Source of the DNA: Amycolatopsis sp. NBRC 101858
GTDB lineage: Bacteria > Actinomycetota > Actinomycetes > Mycobacteriales > Pseudonocardiaceae
DNA length: 64,000 nucleotides
Direction: 5' to 3'
NCBI RefSeq assembly: GCF_030269325.1
Contig: NZ_BSTD01000001.1
Location: 1,628,681 to 1,692,680, forward strand
The translations under genes and the position numbers were made by a program. The notes beneath the pieces are model-generated. The model was not told the DNA's origin, searched no databases, and worked only from the letters and a program-made list of their open reading frames with translations. Shown in pieces: positions 59,105 through 64,000 of this stretch (position 1 is its first letter; each line of letters opens with the position of its first letter).

Positions 59105-59590
59105 TCAGAGTTCGATGGCCGGGGTGCTCACCGTCCTCGACCTGCCGGCCGTCCGCACCAGCACCTGCACCATCCCGTGCGGCACGGCGCTCACCGCGAA
59201 CCGCCCCTCGGCGTCCGATGTGGTCGTCAAGGGGCCGGTCGCGGTGCGGACCTCGATCGGGTGCTCCGCCGGTGGGGTCAGCCACCCGTCCAGGCGGATC
59301 GTCCCCCCGGGCTCGGGGCTCACGTTCACCATGATCGTCAGGCTCTCGCTGTCGAACGTGATGAGCCGGCCCTGTTCCGCCGCGCTGCGCGTGACGGCGA
59401 GTCCCTCCTGTTCCCGGATGCGCATCACTTCCAGGTCGACGTCCTCCAGCTGGATCGCGAAGCGGATCTGCTCCACCAGCGTGGCGGGCATCGGGTCGGC
59501 GTCTTCCCACAGTTCGCGCAGTCCGGCCAGCAGCCGGAAGTCGAGCGCGTCCAGCGGCTCGTTCGCGCCGGGTGGTTCGACGGTGGTCAC
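59105..59590 (-). CDS. Carboxypeptidase-regulatory-like domain protein, sigma-factor companion
   Basis: 161-aa protein with GTG start overlapping the sigma-factor stop (GTGA). N-terminal helical part LDALDFRLLAGLRELWEDAD and EQIRFAIQLEDVDLEVMRIR; middle ESLTIMVNVSPEPGGTIRLD; C-terminal beta-sandwich like carboxypeptidase-regulatory domains: PIEVRTATGPLTTTSDAEGR and FAVSAVPHGMVQVLVRTAGR. No membrane helix, so if it restrains the sigma factor it would do so as a soluble partner; that is inference. Pieces of its 3' end recur downstream. Confidence 0.75.
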   Translation of the reverse strand: MTTVEPPGANEPLDALDFRLLAGLRELWEDADPMPATLVEQIRFAIQLEDVDLEVMRIREQEGLAVTRSAAEQGRLITFDSESLTIMVNVSPEPGGTIRLDGWLTPPAEHPIEVRTATGPLTTTSDAEGRFAVSAVPHGMVQVLVRTAGRSRTVSTPAIEL

Positions 59591-60162
59591 AGCCAATCTC
59601 CTTCGCCGTTGGCGAGTAGCTGCTCGCGCAGGCGCGCGAGGCAACGTCCCCTGGTCGGGCCGATACTCCCCCTCGGCATTCCCAGCCGGGCGCCCACTTC
59701 GGCGTAGTCCGGCCGGTGCACGAACGCCACGATCCGCAGCAAGCTGCGGCAGCGTTCGGGCAGTGCGTCGACCGCGCGCCACAAACGCGCGCGCTGGTCG
59801 TCGCGCAGCACCCCCTCCTCGGGTGCCGGTGACGCTTCGGACAGCCGCTCCGGAAGCTCCGGCAGCGGCCGTTCCACCTGGCGCTTTTCCCCAGCCCGCC
59901 AGGCTTCCCGCTTGGTCACGGTGATCAGCCAGCCGGTCAGCGCGACCGGCGAGCGGATCTCCGCGAACGAACCGAGCAGGCGCAGCCACGTCGTCTGCAC
60001 GACGTCGGCGGCCTGATCGGCGTCCAGACCCTGGTCACGCGCGACCTGCCAGAGCAGCGGCGTGAGCAGGGAAACCAGTTCGTCCAGCGCCGCGCGGTCG
60101 CCCTCCCGCGCGGCGTCGAACAGTGCCGCTACCCGGCTGTGGTCGGTCTTGGCCACGGTCAC
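59587..60162 (-). CDS. Sigma-70 family (ECF-like) RNA polymerase sigma factor
   Basis: 191-aa two-region sigma factor. Region 2: LVSLLTPLLWQVARDQGLDA, DQAADVVQTTWLRLLGSF and VALTGWLITVTKREAWRAGE; region 4: LPERCRSLLRIVAFVHRPDY and AEVGARLGMPRGSIGPTRGR. GTG start overlaps the S8 protease stop by 4 nt; its stop overlaps the next start by 4 nt. Such tight coupling to a protease suggests that proteolysis controls sigma activity or that the sigma drives the protease genes. Confidence 0.92.
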   Translation of the reverse strand: MTVAKTDHSRVAALFDAAREGDRAALDELVSLLTPLLWQVARDQGLDADQAADVVQTTWLRLLGSFAEIRSPVALTGWLITVTKREAWRAGEKRQVERPLPELPERLSEASPAPEEGVLRDDQRARLWRAVDALPERCRSLLRIVAFVHRPDYAEVGARLGMPRGSIGPTRGRCLARLREQLLANGEGDWL

Positions 60163-61793
60163 AGCGAACCCAGCGCGGTCCAAGCGCGCTTGACGACGGT
60201 GTCGCGGTCGACCGTGGCCAGGTCACCGGACTGGAACAGGGCCTTGGCGATCTCGGCGGCGGCGAGCGGCGCGGCGAACGACGTCCCGTCCCACACCGCG
60301 AAGCCGGCGCTGTAGTCGTCCGGGTCGAAGGAGTTCCGACCGGGCAGCTCGTGGTCGGCGGCCGCGCTGCCGCGGACGTCGGTCGGGTACGTGCTGACGA
60401 CGCCCGCGCCGGTCGCCCAGCACGTCACCCACGGGCCTTCGTTGGAGAACAGCGCCTTGCTGGTGCCGACGTCCGGGTTGAGGGCGCCGACGCTGATCAC
60501 CTGCGGGCCGCAGCCGCCGCCGAGCGGCTGGTCGGCGAACGCCGCCGGGTAGAAGCGGCGGGTGGTCGCGTCGTTGCCGGCGGCCGCGACGACGAGCACG
60601 CCGAGGCTCAGCAGGTCCGCGATGGCCGTGCCGAACTGGCCGGTGAAGGCGACGTCCGCCGGGTCTTCGACGTAGTAGCCCATCGAGATCGAGACGACGT
60701 CGACCATGTCCTGCGGCCGGTTGTTCGCCTGCGCGTTCCGGACGCGGTCGGCGAGCAGGTGCAGCGCCAGCAGCACGTCGCCCTCGTACGCGACGCCGTC
60801 GCTGTGCACGACGCGGATCGCGAGGGTGTCGGCTTCGGGGCAGGCCTGCCGGATGATCCCGGCGATGAACAGGCCGTGCCCGGTGTCGGTGTCGACGTCG
60901 CCGATCAGCGGCTGGCCGGTCGTCGGCGCGTCCCAGTAGTCGGTGAGCAGCTGGGTCGGCAGCGTGGTGCCCGAGTCCTGCTCGGCCTGCAGGATCGCGG
61001 CCTGGATGCCGGGTGCGACGGTGAGGCCGGAGCCGGCGGGCGGCGGGCCGCTGCGGTCGGCCAGCCCGAACCAGCGGTGCGGGCCGATGCCGGTGTCGAG
61101 CACGGCGACGACCGGCCGCCGGTGCGCGGGCTTCTTGCTGCGGTAGGGCGGGTCCGCGGCGAGCGTCACCGGGATCCGGTTGGCCCCGTGGGTGCGCCCG
61201 TACGAGCTGCCGGCGCCGAAACCGCTGGTCTCCCAGGGCGTGCCGCCGAGACCACTGGTCTCCCACGGCACCCCGCCGAACACCGGCGAGGTGAACAGCA
61301 GGTGCTCGACGGAGATCCGCCGGACGATCTCCGGGTCGATCTCGGGCTTCTCCCCCGAAGCGGCCGACCGCAGCAGCTGCAGGGCCTTCCAGCAGTCGAC
61401 GACGACGGGGTCGGAGTCCTCGCGGACGTGCAGCAGGGCGCGGACGGGCAGGTCGTCGAGCTGCCGGGCACGGCCGTACCCCGAGCTGTCGCCTCCGCGG
61501 TCGGCCGGTTCGGCGTAGATGCCGATGCGGCCGAGCACGCGGTTGATCGCGGCCAGGGACTCCTGGTCGCGCAGGTACCGGTTGGGGAGCAGGAAGGTGC
61601 CCGGCCGGTAGACGGTGGTGCGCGGGACCGGCTGCCCGGCGGCGACGACCGCCGTCGCCGGGTCGAGCACCCGCGCGCCGTGCCGGTCGAGCAACTGCCG
61701 GGGCGGGGTCGGGAGCTCGTTGAGCGTGCTCGCGTCCTCCGACAACGCTTCAGTCGCTTCCGCGTTCTCGTCCCGCACGAACTTGACGACCAT
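60159..61793 (-). CDS. Subtilisin-like S8 protease, apparently cytoplasmic
   Basis: 544-aa serine protease. Catalytic triad: Asp 233 (AVLDTGIG), His 306 (DTDTGHGLFIAG) and Ser 505 (WDGTSFAAP). No signal peptide: it begins MVVKFVRDENAEATEALSED. The first about 220 residues are a family-specific N-terminal domain containing a direct repeat, VPWETSGLGG and TPWETSGFGA (about residues 175-194). ATG 61793 has GGAGG about 9 nt upstream. First gene of the protease-sigma-companion operon, divergent from the toxin-like gene. Confidence 0.95.
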   Translation of the reverse strand: MVVKFVRDENAEATEALSEDASTLNELPTPPRQLLDRHGARVLDPATAVVAAGQPVPRTTVYRPGTFLLPNRYLRDQESLAAINRVLGRIGIYAEPADRGGDSSGYGRARQLDDLPVRALLHVREDSDPVVVDCWKALQLLRSAASGEKPEIDPEIVRRISVEHLLFTSPVFGGVPWETSGLGGTPWETSGFGAGSSYGRTHGANRIPVTLAADPPYRSKKPAHRRPVVAVLDTGIGPHRWFGLADRSGPPPAGSGLTVAPGIQAAILQAEQDSGTTLPTQLLTDYWDAPTTGQPLIGDVDTDTGHGLFIAGIIRQACPEADTLAIRVVHSDGVAYEGDVLLALHLLADRVRNAQANNRPQDMVDVVSISMGYYVEDPADVAFTGQFGTAIADLLSLGVLVVAAAGNDATTRRFYPAAFADQPLGGGCGPQVISVGALNPDVGTSKALFSNEGPWVTCWATGAGVVSTYPTDVRGSAAADHELPGRNSFDPDDYSAGFAVWDGTSFAAPLAAAEIAKALFQSGDLATVDRDTVVKRAWTALGSL

Positions 61794-61976
61794 CGGGTCC
61801 ACCCTCCGCCATTGATCACTGATGGCACCCGGGAAAGACCGGTGAGCCGCCACCGGGATACGACACGGACGTCACGAATGGGTAACGAGCACGGCAAACG
61901 GGTGACGACGTATCTGGCGGGCCCGCCTCACCCACTTGGCCGTCCGGAAGTCACGGATCGAGTCGGGGAGATCAGC
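61794..61976. promoter_or_regulatory. Divergent S8/toxin promoter region with direct repeats
   Basis: 183-bp spacer. GGGTAACGA (61880-61888) and GGGTGACGA (61900-61908) are direct repeats 20 bp apart, followed by TATCTGG. Candidate recognition elements for the neighbouring sigma factor or a regulator. GGGGAG precedes the toxin ATG by 6 nt. Confidence 0.4.
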
Positions 61977-64000
61977 ATGGTTCCGCTCCGGGTGAGCGCG
62001 CAGGAGGCAGGCCGGCCCGCGCCGGTGCGGGGGCTGGGTGGCGTGTTCACCCCGGAACCCGCGACCGGCGGGGGCAGTTTCACGGTGCCGCTCGACCTGC
62101 CGCCGGGTCCGGGCGGCGTCGCGCCCGCGCTGGCGCTGCGCTACACCACCGCCGCGGCGAACGGCGCCTTCGGCGGCGGGTTCGCGTTGCCGCTGCCGCA
62201 CGTCCGGCTGGCCGGCGGCCACCCGCGGGCCGGCGCCGAGGGCCGGCTCGCCCGCCGCGGCGACGGCTTCGTGCTGACCACCCGCTCGGGCGTCCGGCAC
62301 GTCCTCGGGACGACCGACGGCGGCCGGTCCGCCGGGTCCGCCTGGTACCTCGAACGGACCGAGGACGCGTTCGGCAACACCGCGGTGTTCGACTGGGTCC
62401 ACCACAGCGGCCAGGCGTACCTCGCGAACGTGTCCTACGGACCGTACGAAGTGGACTTCACCTACGAGCCGCGGCCGGACGTCCTGCGCTGGGGCCGCGG
62501 CGGCACCCTCGTGACGACGGCGCTGCGGTGCGCCCGGATCGACCTGCGGGTGCCCGAGGACGCGCGGCCGCTCGTCCGGCGGTGGCGCTTCGGCTACGAC
62601 GAAGACGACTTCACCGGCGCGTCCCTGCTGACGTCGGTCGTGCTCACCGGGTTCGACGCGCACGGCGCCGAGGCGGCCGCGCCGGCGCTGCGGCTGGCCT
62701 ACGCCCGCACGGAACCGCCGGCCCCGCAGCGGGTCCAGGTCGCCGCGAAGACCCGGACCGGCGGCGGCGTGCTGCTGCTCGACGACGTCGTGTCCTACTT
62801 CTCCCTGGAGCCCGCCGACTTCCCGCGCACCGGGTGGCTGAGCGAGATCGACAACGGGATCGGGCTGCACACCTCGGTCGAGTACGCGACCGTCGAGGCG
62901 TTCCCGGTCGTCCGGCGCGTCACGCGGCGCGAAACGGCGACCGGGCAGACGGGCGTGACCGAGTTCGAGTACCACGACCGGCGGACCGCCGGGTTCGGCC
63001 GCGTCGTCCAGGACGAGCTCGGCGACGAGTACGCGCCCACGCTGCGGACCGTGCGCTGGTTCGGCGACGGCGGCCTGCTCGACAAGGAAGAGACCTACGG
63101 CCTCGACGGTTCCGCCGAGGAGGACCGGCCCTACCGCCGGGTGGAGCACGCCCGCCGTCCCAAGTGGACACGCTCGGTGGTGACGGTGTTCGAGCGCCGG
63201 GAGCGGCCGGTGTCGGTCACCACGACGGAGACGGCCTTCGACACCACCGGCAACCCGGTCCGGGAGGTGGAGACCACCAAGCGGCCCGGCCGCGAGCCCG
63301 CGGTCCGCGAGACCCGCACGACGTACGCGACCGCCCCCGAGCGCCGGTTCGTCGCCCTGCCTGCCCGGGTGCGCGAGCTGGACGGCGGCGGGAAAGTGCG
63401 GTCCGACAAGGTGTTCCGCTACGACGAGCGGCCCGACGGCAGTGCCGGGACCCACGGCCTGCTCACCGCGCGGGAGGAGCTGGTGCTCACCGACGCGCTC
63501 GTCGCCGACGTCTACGGCCCGGTCCTGCCGGACTTCCGCCACCACGGCTACCACCGCCGGCCCGGCGAGGACGGCTGGTGGACGACGACGTTCCACGGGC
63601 GGCTCGACACGGTCGCCGGGTTGCGCACCACCACGACCGGGCCGCACGGCCACACCCACGAGGTGCGCTACTCCGCCGACCGGTGCTTCCCCGAGATCGT
63701 CTCGGACCCGCTCGGGAACGTGACGTCGGCGCGCCACGACGTCCGCACGGCGCGCGTGTGCGAGGTGACCGATCCCGCGGGCGCGGTGACGACGGTGACC
63801 CTCGACCCGCTGGGGCGTCCCGAAACCGTGGTGCGGCCGGGCGACTCGGCGGAGCTGCCGACCGTCCGGTACCGCTACGACGGCACGCGGGTCACCACCG
63901 AGCAGCGGGCGGTGTCCGGCGAGGCGGAGGTGATCGTGACGTCGGAGCTGCGCGACGGCGCGGGCCGGCTGCTGGAGCGCCGGCACGCCGAGCTGCTCGG
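61977..64000 (+). CDS. SpvB/TcdB-like toxin-complex protein (3' end outside window)
   Basis: 674 codons are inside the window. The start FTPEPATGGGSFTVPLDLPP and APALALRYTTAAANGAFGGG is the SpvB N-terminal domain of toxin-complex B components. YLERTEDAFGNTAVFDWVHH, LSEIDNGIGLHTSVEYATVE (TcdB middle domain) and later RHS/YD-like segments (RYSADRCFPEIVSDPLGNVT, TLDPLGRPETVVRPGD) follow. Such proteins form a shell around a C-terminal toxin; that part is beyond the edge. ATG follows GGGGAG. No signal peptide. Confidence 0.9.
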   Translation, partial: MVPLRVSAQEAGRPAPVRGLGGVFTPEPATGGGSFTVPLDLPPGPGGVAPALALRYTTAAANGAFGGGFALPLPHVRLAGGHPRAGAEGRLARRGDGFVLTTRSGVRHVLGTTDGGRSAGSAWYLERTEDAFGNTAVFDWVHHSGQAYLANVSYGPYEVDFTYEPRPDVLRWGRGGTLVTTALRCARIDLRVPEDARPLVRRWRFGYDEDDFTGASLLTSVVLTGFDAHGAEAAAPALRLAYARTEPPAPQRVQVAAKTRTGGGVLLLDDVVSYFSLEPADFPRTGWLSEIDNGIGLHTSVEYATVEAFPVVRRVTRRETATGQTGVTEFEYHDRRTAGFGRVVQDELGDEYAPTLRTVRWFGDGGLLDKEETYGLDGSAEEDRPYRRVEHARRPKWTRSVVTVFERRERPVSVTTTETAFDTTGNPVREVETTKRPGREPAVRETRTTYATAPERRFVALPARVRELDGGGKVRSDKVFRYDERPDGSAGTHGLLTAREELVLTDALVADVYGPVLPDFRHHGYHRRPGEDGWWTTTFHGRLDTVAGLRTTTTGPHGHTHEVRYSADRCFPEIVSDPLGNVTSARHDVRTARVCEVTDPAGAVTTVTLDPLGRPETVVRPGDSAELPTVRYRYDGTRVTTEQRAVSGEAEVIVTSELRDGAGRLLERRHAELL

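Overview
The window is about 72% GC and packed with genes on both strands. Its markers are those of a mycothiol-producing, high-GC actinobacterium: two mycothiol-dependent DinB-type enzymes, MurT/GatD, a WS/DGAT acyltransferase, an ECF42 sigma factor, an actinobacterial-type gas vesicle cluster, ectoine genes and many GTG starts with 4-nt GTGA overlaps. A Pseudonocardiales member such as Amycolatopsis fits best, but that is an inference from gene content, not from a marker gene. I see no rRNA, tRNA, CRISPR array, insertion sequence or prophage.

Layout. 0-2 kb: the start of an ectAB osmoprotectant operon running off the left edge. 2-14 kb: housekeeping and accessory genes, including a patatin-like lipase, an oxidoreductase with a divergent HxlR regulator, a DUF445/Abi-alpha pair, and a quinone-stress cassette (ring-cleaving dioxygenase, esterase, divergent MarR). 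14-20 kb: a box-type aerobic benzoate operon (boxC-boxB-benzoate-CoA ligase-amidohydrolase) without boxA or boxD. 20-35 kb: small regulator/target pairs (TetR/GH3 glucosidase, HxlR/reductase, MarR/DUF1579), an ABC exporter, WS/DGAT, and a meta-cleavage pair of hydratase/decarboxylase genes divergent from a VOC gene. 35.8-39 kb: a compact overlapping gas vesicle operon gvpO-J-L-S-K-A-F plus an NHL-repeat gene, preceded by a two-component system and by murT-gatD. 43.5-46.8 kb: a low-GC island, then an IclR regulator translationally coupled to a lactate permease. 46.8-49.7 kb: an ECF42 operon with two DGPF/YCII genes and a membrane protein. 50-56 kb: an Rsm22-like methyltransferase, divergent apparently leaderless genes, an orphan sensor kinase, DUF2079, and two DUF4232 exported proteins.

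56-64 kb is the most unusual part. A same-strand set encodes an apparently cytoplasmic S8 protease, a sigma-70-family factor, a small carboxypeptidase-regulatory-domain protein and a TPR-CHAT (caspase-like) protease. The first three are linked by GTGA overlaps. The protease is divergent from an SpvB/TcdB-like toxin gene that runs off the right edge. Decayed tandem copies of the small gene's 3' end lie between it and the CHAT gene. Two proteases, a sigma factor and a toxin-like neighbour suggest a proteolysis-controlled stress or conflict module; this is the best candidate here for an undescribed system.
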